Assembly: GCA_020746875.1 (NCBI GenBank)
Contig: JAGTJL010000030.1
Span: 124,001 to 188,000 of the forward strand
From: Rhexocercosporidium sp. MPI-PUGE-AT-0058
Taxonomy: Eukaryota; Ascomycota; Leotiomycetes; Helotiales
Direction: 5' to 3'
DNA: 64,000 nucleotides
The notes under the pieces are model-generated. The model was not told the origin of the DNA. It made no database searches and saw nothing but the letters and a program-made list of their open reading frames with translations. Numbering within the stretch: position 1 is the stretch's first letter; each line of letters opens with the position of its first letter. A program made the translations under genes and the position numbers. Shown here piece after piece: positions 36,759 to 46,748 of this stretch.

Positions 36759-37749
36759 TCAAGCACTCAATCCAACCATCTTCAACGACTCACCCCACAA
36801 CTTGGCCTCCTTCTCCTTATCAAAAGCATGAGCGACATATCCACTAAAACTATCTCCAGTAGTAGTCAGAGTCGAAGGCCGACAATCTTCCAAATACAAC
36901 CTGCCCTTCCCTTCATATGGCGCGCTCACCGCCGCAAACACCGTCGTCGCAGCGCCCTGCGCAGTACTCTTAAATATCTTGTTAATCTCTGGACGATCCC
37001 ACGACGCCATCATGTCCTTATCAACATGCTTCTGCAGTCTCGTCATAATGCCTCCCGGGTGCAGCGACAGCCCATGGAGTCCCTTGGCACCGAAGCGATT
37101 CTCAATCTCATTCGCTATGTAGATGTTTGCCGTCTTAGCCTGTCTATACCCTCCCCAGGGCGTATAACTCCCATCCTCGAAGCTGAAATTGCCGAACTGT
37201 ACTCCGCCCATCTGGTGCCCACTGGATGCCACGGTCACGACCCGGGAATTGAATTCTGGAGTCGAGGAGGCGAGGAGCGTGTCTTTGAGCAGATTGAAAA
37301 GCAGGAAGTGCGCGAGGTGGTTGACGCCGAATTGGCTCTCGAAACCATCCTTCGTCTTCGAGAAAGGCGCAGCCATGATCCCGGCGTTGCAAACCAGGAC
37401 ATTGAGCCTATCGCTCTTGGAAAGGAAGGTCTTGGCCGCTGCGCGGACGGATTCCAAGGAGTTGTTATCATTTCGATGAGTTCTACGCGTCCTGCTTCGA
37501 GGAACGACGCGCATGCTGCTTCGCCTTTCTTCATGTCTCGCACTGTCATGAATACCTTTCCTCCCGTGGCAGCGAGTGCTTTGGCTGTGTCGGGACCGAT
37601 TCCTGCTGAGGTTCCGGTTACGAGGAATACTTTGTCGATCATCTTCCCTTCGAGGCCTTCATCTTGGATGATCTGGAGGGCAGTAGGACGAGCATCGCCG
37701 GTCCGCCTAGGTTCTCCGACTTGTGGACTTCGGCGTATCTTGTAGACAT
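36759..37749 (-). pseudogene. Short-chain dehydrogenase/reductase with two single-base frameshifts
   Basis: An NAD(P)-dependent SDR of the retinol dehydrogenase/WW-domain-oxidoreductase-like type. Conserved parts: cofactor motif VFLVTGTSAGIG, NAGIMAAPFSKTKDGFESQF, GVNHLAHFLLFNLLK, VTVASSGHQMGG with catalytic Ser, and YRQAKTANIYIANE with the Tyr-x-x-x-Lys pair; the stop is at 36759. Three frames are needed. From the ATG at 37749 (MSTRYAEVHKSENLGGP) the frame shifts at about 37701, then MIDKVFLVTG to GRVELIEM runs to about 37480, where a second shift enters DNNSLESVRAAAKTF. At both places the expected sequence would be restored in length by one more G in a G run. This may be real decay or homopolymer sequencing error. 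ATG 37642 could be a later start and avoid the first shift, but not the second. Confidence 0.8.
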
Positions 37750-38509
37750 CGTGTCTTCTTGTTTGTTTTGGAATTGGGCGAGTCTGGTGAGTGGATTGAT
37801 TTTCGTGAGCTGATGGTGATGCAGGCTTGGCTTGATTGAATGTTATGGATTCTTAGAAGCAACTTCGACGGCCCTACGATCTCCTTATATACCTATGTAC
37901 TGTTTGCTCCATCACAAACCGCAGCCTGCCTAGGACGCAAGAAGTCGTTATGTCCGAAATTCATCCGAGCTCCGCCTATGTGTGCAGGAGGTGGTGCTCC
38001 CTAACCGAAGGCCGGCCGGCGCACGGCGGAAGAATGAATCGGTCAGCGTACCGGCTCCCTTTCGGACGAACCACTGGATATAACAAACATTAAACCCGAT
38101 CGCCAGTTTCTAGGGCTATGCAACGATACTCATGAAGGAAATTCGTACATCGTTTACTTTCAACTGCACCCACTTGCCCAACCTGGTTTTGGGCTTGTCA
38201 GCAACCAGGGCAATGGGCCTAAACACCTACCGACGGTTGTGCTATGTCCGAAAATAGTCTACTCAATTTTGGGATAAGAAAGCAAAGAAGAAAGTGAATG
38301 CCATTGTAGTCACGATGAGTTTCAACCTCTCAAGTGACGTAGCAGCCAAATCACTTCTCACAAATCGACCCCTCGTTCACCATCAGGCTGATCTCGAAGT
38401 CAACACTGAGTTTGGGCGGAAACCCAGTTCCTCAAATGGATGCCGATCTATTTACATCACAACAAAAGTATATACACAAGAAGCGAAGCTCACCCTCCAC
38501 ACCCACGAC
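37750..38509. other. Intergenic, no gene seen
   Basis: Upstream flank of the SDR and 3' flank of the GH5 gene. No supported feature. Confidence 0.45.
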
Positions 38510-39745
38510 CTATGGCTTATAAGCCTTCAGCACAGAGTTGAAGTAGTCGTACCCCGTGCTACTCGGAGGCTCAAAACCATAGATATAAGTCCCCCACCAC
38601 GGCCCACCACCCCACCACAAAGCACCAGTCCAAACATCCGAATTGGCCTTCATGTAAGACAGCATGCCCGTCACAGCACTCTTGCACACATCATTCGCAC
38701 CACCGGCAAACTCGCCAATTAGTCCAACTTTCTTATTCGCCTTCAACCACGCAGTCGCAGCCGTGATACGCTCAGCGCCAATGGTAGAAGAGACGCACGT
38801 AGCTGAAGTTCCAGATCCGTCACTGTCGAGGTACTGGTGCATCTCATACACGATCTTGTTCTGCGGGTCCGTCAGCGCCTTGAGGTTATAATTCACAGTC
38901 GTCCACGTCCAGGCGCCGGAGTACGAATTGCCTTCCACGAAGATATACTGGGAGGTGGCTCCCGCGGCGCGGATGCCGTTTATGGCGGCCTGGTTGAGGT
39001 TCAGCACGAGCGTCTGATCGAGGTCGTGGTACTCGTTGTTAGTGTCGAAGATCACCCTGCTGTTGCTCTTGAACGTGGCCGCGAGCTGGGTCCACCAGGT
39101 TTGGAATCCGCTTACGTCGGTGATGATCGCGCCGTTGAAGCGTCCGTAGTTGTGGGGGTCGATTACTGCGTAGCCGCCCGCTTGCGTGATGTGGTTGATG
39201 GTTGCCGTGTAGTTGGCCAGGTAAGCTGAAGATAAGGCCCCCGTGATTGAGCCTGGTGTCATGCGTTCCATGAGGAAGGGGACACGGAATGTGTTGTAGC
39301 CTTGGCTCATCATAGTCTGATATGGTTAGTTACGCTCTTCACTCTCTGGGATTCTACTCACGTCCAGAGCACTGTTGGCTGGGAAAATGAAATCTTTGCC
39401 ATAGATACCCGGAATCGCAGTCCCAAACTCGGCACCCGCTTCATTAGCACCAAGCCACTTCCATCCACTGCGAGTGGATGGAGCTGAGGGGGTAGTCGAG
39501 GTTGCTGGTCGTGTCGACGTCGCCATGGTGGTGGAAGTTGATCTGGTCATCATGGTCGTTATTGCTCCTCCACCCGTGCTTGGGACGCATTGCGAGTACC
39601 ATTGATTCTGAGCCGAGCAGCTATATCCAGAAACACAAGAAGTAGCTCCAGCCCAGCTCATTCCACCACACTGGCCATACGCAGCCTGCTGTGCCTGAGC
39701 GACACCAGCAAGCAGCGCCATGGACAAAACATCAGAAGACTTCAT
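38510..39745 (-). CDS. Secreted endo-beta-1,4-glucanase, CBM1-linker-GH5 (subfamily 5_5-like)
   Basis: A cellulase that cuts internal beta-1,4 bonds in cellulose, resembling Trichoderma EGII/Cel5A. Two exons (39362-39745 and 38510-39316; 45 bp intron) encode 396 residues. Order: signal peptide (residues 1-18, ends AQA), fungal cellulose-binding module CBM1 (about 20-54; [17 protein letters not shown] ... QWYSQCVP), a Thr/Ser-rich linker (about 55-92), then the GH5 barrel ([42 protein letters not shown]). The acid/base is Glu223 in NNEYHDLD and the nucleophile Glu330 in [10 protein letters not shown]. It ends in a short LKAYKP tail. Domain order and both catalytic residues are intact, so an active, plant-cell-wall-degrading enzyme is expected. 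Confidence 0.96.
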
Positions 39746-41394
39746 GTTGGCTACTCTGAGAACAATCTGAGGACTCCCAAGAGCAAAGTCCCTCTAGATT
39801 AACATTTTCCATCCTGTGGATCGTGCACGAGATTACGGGATCCAGTTTGAGGCTCGGAGTGGGCATTCCTGGATGAAACGAGCTAGTTCGCTCATGTCGT
39901 TCAAGATGAAGAGAGTCGTACTGTGAAAGATGAGGCGCAATTTTAATCTACTGGGCTGACTTGGCTTCTGACCTGCGAAGGAGCGCTTGCGGTTCGGGAT
40001 TGGGTGCCAACCGGCGAGGTGTTGCTTGCGCTTCCACAACAGTCTCTCGGCCATCCACTGCATTGTCTTGTGTTGGTCTAGTCTCCTGAGCACCAGCAGT
40101 CCAGCATGTCTCGAACCCACCTCTTGGTACTGTACTGCACTCGACTTCGGAGAAACAGTGCCTCCACATCCGAGTCTCTTGGCTTCCAAAGTGTAGGAAC
40201 ATCGGTCAAAGAAGCCATCCAAAGTCCTCAAATCCACTCCTCAGTTGCTTCAATAGGAATGTGCCTCCGGGGATATGATTCTCCTGAGCTTCCACTGACC
40301 TCCAGCGGTGTTTTCCATCTGCTGGAACAACCATTTCCCCGCATACCCGCCGATCCGATAATTTCAGTCATTTGAGCTATGAATAGTGGACTATAATATG
40401 GGTAAATGAGTTTTGTCGTGGATAAAGTTGTGGCTGTTTCGGGCAGGGCTACGACGTCGTGACTAGCGTCTCGCTTGAGGCAGATTTCTTCCTCCTTTGT
40501 CGCCCAACCTCTCTACCAGTGGCAACCATAGGTGATGGAAAACCTCCCCGACGACACTTGCTTCCGTCAGCCACGATACTCCCCCAATGCGCCTCCAACC
40601 CCTTTGAGTCTCTACCGTCGCATGACTTTCGATGAACGTCTCCTTCAGATGCGGAGTCGATGTGCCGCATGGGTTTCCTGGGGAATGCGGGACTCACTTG
40701 GCGGGGTCGCGGCTCCAAGGGGAAATGAAGCGTTTCGACTACTACTCTCGTGGGGATTCCTCGACAACTCGACAATCAGACACTGCGACTGGTCATGAGT
40801 TTACAAGCGTAATCATGCAGCTTCGTATATCCCAGAAGGGCCTTCCAGGTCGCCATCCCGAAAACATCCTGATCCTGTTCGGCCTCAGCTGCGGTTAAAG
40901 TGCTCCGTTGCGGGCAACAAGCTTTTCTGTATAGTGTCGTCGTCGTTCGTTTCAAGTACCGCCGGCCAACGAGCCTTAAAGCCAATTTTGCTGTTCTACC
41001 GCGGTAACTCTCTCGTCTATCTCAGGAACTACACCCGCTCAGGAACGGATAAACTAATCTCGAGATCGTTTCCGTCAATCGCAATCTATGTTCGGAAAGC
41101 CTCCCGACTATGTCTATCATTTCATCTGAAGACTGGCTGGACCACAAGGGCGCTACGATCTTGACTTCCAGACTTATCTCGCCACAATTTGAATCCTCGT
41201 TTGTTGGTCATGCGTCCAGGAGACCATTATTTCGGTGTAACGGCGCTGGTCCTTCCGAGTTGTTGTTGTCATTCACTGAGGCTTTCAAGCCCGAAATAAC
41301 TGCTTGCAGATGAAGAAGGGATCGGTACGTGTATAAGTATACTTGTACCATCCCCCCTCAAGTTACTTCTGTACTCCCATCACATTCCTTCACG
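39746..41394. other. Intergenic, with unassigned protein-like fragments
   Basis: Minus-strand fragments around 39950-40240 look coding in places (DRCSYTLEAKRLGCGGTV in one frame, CFSEVECSTVPRGGFETCW in another), but the frames do not join and no family is recognised. The last 60 bases carry the GH7 promoter and leader (TATAAGTATACTT at about 41333). Confidence 0.35.
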
Positions 41395-41898
41395 ATGCTC
41401 TCCACTGCTCTCATCTTCTCAGCCATCATTGCTGCGGCTCGCGCCCAGCAAGTTGGTACCAACACTGCTGAGGTTCATCCAGCTCTCACAGTCAGCAAGT
41501 GTACTACTAGCGGTTGCACCACTTCAGCTCAATCCATCGTTCTCGATGCTAACTGGAGATGGCTCCATACGACTACCGCCTACACCAACTGCTATTCCGG
41601 TAACAAATGGGACCCAACTCTGTGCCCCGATGGAAAGACCTGCGCTGCTAACTGCGCTCTCGATGGTGGTGACTATGCTGCAACCTACGGTATCACCACC
41701 TCGGGCAACAACGTGAAGCTTCAATTGGTTACTGGTACCAACTCTGGTTCTCGCACATACCTTATGGCGGCCGGCAGCACCACCAAATATGAGATGTTGA
41801 AGCTTCTCAACGCCGAATTCACCTTCGACGTTGATGTTTCGAACCTACCTTGCGGTCTAAACGGTGCTCTCTATCTCTCTGAAATGCAGGAAGATGGT
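41395..41898 (+). pseudogene. GH7 cellobiohydrolase, truncated by an insertion
   Basis: The N-terminal third of a family 7 cellulase (cellobiohydrolase I/Cel7 type). The start at 41395 gives a signal peptide ([17 protein letters not shown]) and the mature start [19 protein letters not shown]. Typical blocks follow: [61 protein letters not shown], and [19 protein letters not shown] ending YLSEMQEDG at residue 168. At that point the homology stops and repeat-rich, TAG-rich sequence begins. The catalytic segment (the E-x-D-x-x-E box) and everything after it is missing, and no later GH7 exon is found before the tyrosinase. The enzyme is therefore lost at this locus. Confidence 0.9.
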
Positions 41899-43042
41899 AT
41901 ATTACTAACTATTATAGTACTAGCGGCGGCGACAGAAGATACTAAGGGTAGTATAGATAACTTTATACTAAATAGCGCCCTACTAAGATTAGCGGCTATA
42001 CGAGTAAGACATAATATAGTTAACCTCTCTATATTTATAATAGATAGTATACTATTATTGTTAACTTAGTAGAAAATAGATAGTAAAGTAGATATACTAG
42101 TAAGAGTAGTAGTAGTATCTAGAGCTAGAGGTAGTAGTAGCGCTATAGAAATCGACTCCTCTTAATATAACATTTGCCGGTTCTTAGGGTATACTATAGG
42201 TAATAGGTATAGAGAGATTTAAGTGTTACTTATAAGGGTTAGTAGTTACTAGACTATAAACAATCTATATTAAGTTAAGCACGAAGCTTCTATCTAACTA
42301 GGAGAAGCCTAGGCTTATATAGAACCTTCGCTATATAGAGTCCTCTACCTACTAGTGCCTAGAGTCTAGAGTCCCCGTTCCGGTAGAGTCCTTTAGACTA
42401 GAGGACTCCCTTCCTTAGCGGACTCCTTTACGTAACCTTTAGTACTGTATAACATTCGTAACACTTAGGCTAATAGATCTTTATATAAGTACTTTTAGTA
42501 CTTTTTATATTCTAGATAGTTTCTAATATTCGCTATATAAGTAGTAGTAGTTAATTTATATATTAGAGGACCTTTGTTCGCCGTAAACTAGTACGTTTAG
42601 CGTATACTCTAGTCTAGTTATATACTTCTACTAATCTATCTACGCTACTGTAGAACGCCGGATATACCTCCGAACTACCCTTAGTATAGCGACGGCGGTA
42701 AGGAGGTAGCTTAATCTACTCCGCTTAAATATTATATAGTTATTAGTAGAATATATAATAGATAGCTAAATAGTGTTTTCGAGGCAAGTTTACTATAATT
42801 GCGGTGAATTAGAGGGCATTTTACGCTATAGGGAAGATTAATAGAAAAGGTATATTAGTTAATGTTAGAGAATATACTTAATTAGTATATAATACGTAGG
42901 GTAGGCATAGTTAGGAGTATCTAGAATTGTAGATAGAGTAGGATTAGTCTCTATATTAAATTCTAATTAAATAGTAAATCTTGAAGATAAAGTAAAGTAT
43001 TTAGGAGAATTAACAGAATTACTTATGTACTTATCACAGGTG
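41899..43042. mobile_element. Repeat-derived insertion in the GH7 gene
   Basis: Composition changes abruptly at 41899 to TA-rich sequence dense in CTA/TAG triplets. It contains an LTR-like segment at about 42224-42463, described separately. No transposase or polymerase domain was recognised and no target duplication was found, so the full element type and its borders are uncertain. The right border is set by eye at the 43043 palindrome. Confidence 0.55.
42224..42463 (-). repeat. Possible solo LTR related to the gypsy element 2 family
   Basis: Starts TGTTACTTATAAGG and ends ATTCGTAACA. In between, TTAAGCACGAAGC followed by TATATAGAACCTTCG resembles the TTAAGCACGAAGC...TATATAAAACCTTCG of the reverse-oriented LTR at 53608-54036. 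The flanking 5-mers (TTAAG and CTTAG) are not identical, so the borders are tentative. Confidence 0.45.
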
Positions 43043-43083
43043 GTACTCACTCCACCGCCAAATTTTGGTGGTGGAGTAAGTAC
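43043..43083. repeat. 41 bp near-perfect palindrome
   Basis: Runs GTACTCACTCCACCGCCAAA into TTTTGGTGGTGGAGTAAGTA with no spacer. Its two arm mismatches are C/T against G/A pairs (G-U pairs if transcribed). Confidence 0.85.
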
Positions 43084-43488
43084 TAGTTGTGCGCGCGACA
43101 TGCGCTTTTCTACTTTTTTACTTTCGCTTACCCTGAAACTGCTTTTGACCCTTGTGGCCGTATATCCATGCCGTAGCCGTACCAATCCCTCTTCAATTAC
43201 TCTCTTGAACAATTTCACTCCCAAGTGCTTCGATCCGCATTACAAACGACCTTTACCACAATGGCTAGTGCATCCAAGATAACGTTGACTCATTGCACGC
43301 CTTGTGTGTCGTTTGGGCTCGACTACTCAGAGAGACGGAAATTAAGAGCCATCCTCTGGGACAGTACGTGTACGATTCTTGTTCAATGTTGAGGCCACAA
43401 ACATGAAACGGCTTTCTCTGGGTGGGTTCATTCTTGATTCCATTGGAATGTGAGTAAATACCCAACAGCTCCTCTTCTTCCATTCAAT
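43084..43488. other. Intergenic, no gene seen
   Basis: Ordinary composition between the palindrome and the tyrosinase stop codon. No supported coding sequence. Confidence 0.4.
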
Positions 43489-44772
43489 CTAGGCACTCCA
43501 CTCCTGCTCCCTTCTCGCCACCGGCGCCGGTGGAACAGGCTGCCCATCCTCCTCATACCTATAACAAAGAATACCTTTTCCATTACTATTCCGCGGATCC
43601 ATCACATCTCCCACTGGAGCATCCTTATCAAACGCATGCTTATCTAACATCTCTACTGTATAGTCCAAACCAACTGTCCCACCGGTTCCATTCGGGTAAA
43701 CCGGGCCTCCGATCGCAAATAGATTCCTGCTATCCAGACTCTGCCACAAGGCCCAGATGCGATCCAGCTGCGCGTGGTGCATAAAGAACAAAGGATCGTT
43801 GGTCGAGGACCACGTATTCACCATTTCACCCCCGACGCCGAAGTGGCCTCCGCCATGGATGCCGAGCGGGCAATTCGGGTCAAAGCGTGTATCCAGCGCA
43901 CCCGGCCCAGTGCCCATGCTAGAAGTGAAGTTTGCGAAATCCCCAGCCGCTGTAGTAAGGAGAGGATAAACCATTCCAGGCCAAGAAAGGCAGCTGTCCA
44001 CGCCGCTGAACGTAGTGACTTGGAAATTGCGCTTCACACAATGCGGATGTGCGGTTGTCAGATTGTAACCGTATCCGAGGTTCCTTAGTGGTGTAGGAGG
44101 GGATGCGAAAGGTCCGTCGGCGACACAGGAGCCCCATGGTGCGCCGAAGAAATCGAATTGGTCCAGTGGGAATGGCGTGGTGCCGTCAACGCCGTTCCCG
44201 CCGAAGCCGTGCGTGGGACTAAAAATGGGAGAGGAGGCGAAGGAGGCCCCGCCGTGGGAGACGGTATCAAGCGTCCAGTCCCAGTATGGCTGGGCGCCGC
44301 TGTAGGAGCATTCGTCACGCAAAGCGGCTTCGTAAGTCCACAGAAGGTAGCGGTGCCAAGGAAGGAAGACGCCGTTGAAGTGGATGCCGGGACCGGATAG
44401 GAAGAAATCTGTTTTTGTTAGTCGATTTTGAAAGGGTTTGGGTTGGAGGCATTTACTTGAGGGATCTGCTGGGTTTCCCGGCGTGGTGGCCCAGATGTGC
44501 AGGGCTACGAAGTCTTCGTACCGGTTTTGGGGGACGAAGTTAGTTTTTCGACCGAGGAGCTTAGAAGGTTTGGTGAAGAGGCATGTCACGGCGGCGAGAT
44601 AAGAATCCCGCTCTGGAATGGATAGAGCGCGCCTGTGATGTTGTCAGTTGCAGTAAGGTTTGAGTTGTTGTGAAGTATACCATTCTTTTCTAACCAGCTG
44701 ATCTTCGCTCTTACACTTCTTGCCCAAAGCGGCAGTGACCCCAAGTAGGAGTACAGAGAGAGAAAGCTTCAT
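43489..44772 (-). CDS. Secreted tyrosinase-like di-copper protein
   Basis: A type-3 copper oxidase that hydroxylates or oxidises phenols to quinones. Three exons (44681-44772, 44457-44632, 43489-44408; two 48 bp introns) give 395 residues. A signal peptide (MKLSLSVLLLGVTAALG) implies secretion. The CuA site uses His76 (FVALHIWATT), His99 (GPGIHFNGVFLPW) and His108 (PWHRYLLWTYE). The CuB site uses His274 and His278 (GIHGGGHFGVGG) and a histidine of MHHAQLDRIW (300/301). Splicing intron 2 restores DPSNFFLSGPGIHF, which supports the model. The protein lacks the large C-terminal cap of latent tyrosinases and ends shortly after a GKGILCYRYEEDG segment. All six copper ligands are present. Its role may be melanin formation or attack on phenolics. 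Confidence 0.92.
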
Positions 44773-45287
44773 CTTGATCCTCGAAACTTTGGGGATTTCT
44801 AGAAAGAACGAAGTAAATCCGCGGAGGGAGGCGAGGCTTTATTTACTTTCAGGGTCTTCCGATCTTCCGTTCCCCTACATATTTTAAAAATAGCCCACCA
44901 TCCACGATATCCGCGAAGAGCAAAGCAGTCCACTTGAATGGCCGAAAAGGGGTGCATGCATTGGATTAAATATTGTCATCTTGTCATCTCCAATATTCGG
45001 GCGACACTCCTCGTCAGGATATCATGCAGGTAACTCCCCGCCCTTAGCCCGGCGTCGTTGCCGTGGAGGCGGCTGCGGCCGGAGAACAGCTCGGGAATTT
45101 TACTCGATATCACACGCATGAGGTTCTTGAGCTATGCTTCTGGAATCCTGGCATGCTGACTGAAATGTCACTTCCGTCCAGAATGCCGTTGCGCAGGCCA
45201 ATAGAAAAGCTTACCGCTAAAGTGTTCGGTGTGGTTTGCATGCGCCACAGGGAATCGAGCCGAATCGGGCCATGCAGCGGGTTAGTA
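44773..45287. other. Intergenic, upstream of tyrosinase
   Basis: Promoter side of the tyrosinase gene; no further gene recognised. Ends at the TA target site of the next MITE. Confidence 0.45.
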
Positions 45288-45573
45288 CTATCCCCCCCCC
45301 CCTGTTAAATGTTAAATGTGAACTTTTATGGGCCGAATTCATAAAACACCTTGGTTGATTGGTTATACTCCCTGACTAGTCAACTTAGCACAGGCCAAAA
45401 GTAAGTCTGTTGTAAAAGCAAGGGTGGCTGTAGAAGGTTCGAGAGAGACCTCCGAAGCCCTTGTCGAGGCTGAGAATCAGTTAAATTATTGGATATACAC
45501 CCTAGAAGGCTATCCACAATCGCTCCAGTTTTCTACACATTTAACATTTAACCGGGGGGGAGGGGGGGGATAG
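45288..45573. mobile_element. MITE, 286 bp, TA target duplication (family B)
   Basis: Inverted ends: the left end is CTATC, a run of C, then TGTTAAATGTTAAATGTG; the right end is CACATTTAACATTTAAC, a run of G, then GATAG. TA dinucleotides flank both sides (45286-45287 and 45574-45575). The core is non-coding. Terminal sequence differs from the 21101 element, so it is a separate family with the same Tc1/mariner-like target preference. Confidence 0.88.
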
Positions 45574-46239
45574 TAAGTATGACGGCGGCATTAATGGCAC
45601 TATTGGCTATCAGCCGCAATTGATCGTCACGCGCGCTCAAATGGCGCTGCTAGCCTGACATCGACGGTGCTCCGAAACCCATGTGGACATGCTCCAGGAT
45701 CCGGGCTCATTCGCTACGGATCCGACTGGAAAAAGAAACTTTTTTTGGTGAGGTGATGCTGAAGCCAAACCCGAATACCATTATCCAGAGTCCCTCTGTG
45801 GGGCACAACAGGGTACACAAAGCTCGAGCGGTGAGACAGGAAGACAGTCTCGATATCAGATGTGTCACGAAGAGCGAACGGCCACATACTTAGTTACGCG
45901 AACCCTATTAGGAAGCGTAGGTGACGGTATTATATACTTGATTCCCACCGCCGAATAGGCGGCATAAAATCAAGGCTCACATCCAAGGGGTTTATTTACT
46001 TTGGAAGGACTTCGCTTATCGGGGAGTGAGTGGACGCACATAGCGAGCTGGTTAGTGGTATCTAAGGATAGAGTATTTGGGCATTTACTTTCCCAGGTGC
46101 TAAGCATTAACCCAGGACTTAACCCGTGATATCTAGTGCTATACAAATGCTAAGTACTGAAAGATTCTAGAAGTTTCAATCAAGAAAGCCGCTGGATAAC
46201 TAAAAACTACTTCACGGGTACAACCGTTAAGTACAATTA
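45574..46239. other. Intergenic, no gene seen
   Basis: No supported feature; borders the 5' LTR of gypsy element 2. Confidence 0.45.
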
Positions 46240-46748
46240 TGTTACGGACACTCCTAGGCGACTACTGGGCCCCAGGAGGAAATGTTCTAGGAGCCATTAT
46301 AGCCTTAAGAACCGAGTGGTTCCTGGGAGCGCGGCTCTTGGGAGTTAACGGAATCCTAGGACTTACTTATACTTAGAGCATTTTATTTATAATATAATCT
46401 TAGAAATGATATCGTAGCCACGGGTTCTTGCGATTACGTGTCACGTGACGGATCCCTAGATCCGTGGATCCCTCGACAGCAAAGGAGATCTAAGGATTTA
46501 AGGATTTAGTATCTCGAGGGATCTAAGGATCTAATATCTCGAGGAATCCAAGGAATCTAAGGAGAATAAAGGTTTTATATAAGACTAGCACGTCTACTAT
46601 TAAGTAAGAGCTTCGTGCTTAATTAAAAATAATATCTTAATTATATTAGTTATTATTTATTTTACCGTACGTAATACACTTACTTCTCGATTATTAAGAT
46701 TAATATAACTTACTGTATTTATACCGAGTAAATATACGGATTATAATA
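46240..46748 (+). repeat. 5' LTR of gypsy element 2
   Basis: 509 bp, starts TGTTACGGACACTCC and ends CGGATTATAATA. It aligns end to end with 52535-53043, with differences mostly C/T or G/A. Confidence 0.92.

Noticed and set aside
36828..37745. 305-residue plus-strand open frame
   Set aside because: Antisense to the SDR gene, whose cofactor and active-site motifs are on the minus strand.
38837..39229. 130-residue plus-strand open frame
   Set aside because: Antisense shadow of the GH5 catalytic exon.
39833..40985. Group of 70-135 residue open frames on both strands
   Set aside because: Some parts look protein-like, but frames do not join and no family is recognised.
41899..42069. C-terminal 57 residues of the open frame that starts in GH7
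   Set aside because: They are translated repeat DNA after the insertion point, not GH7 sequence.
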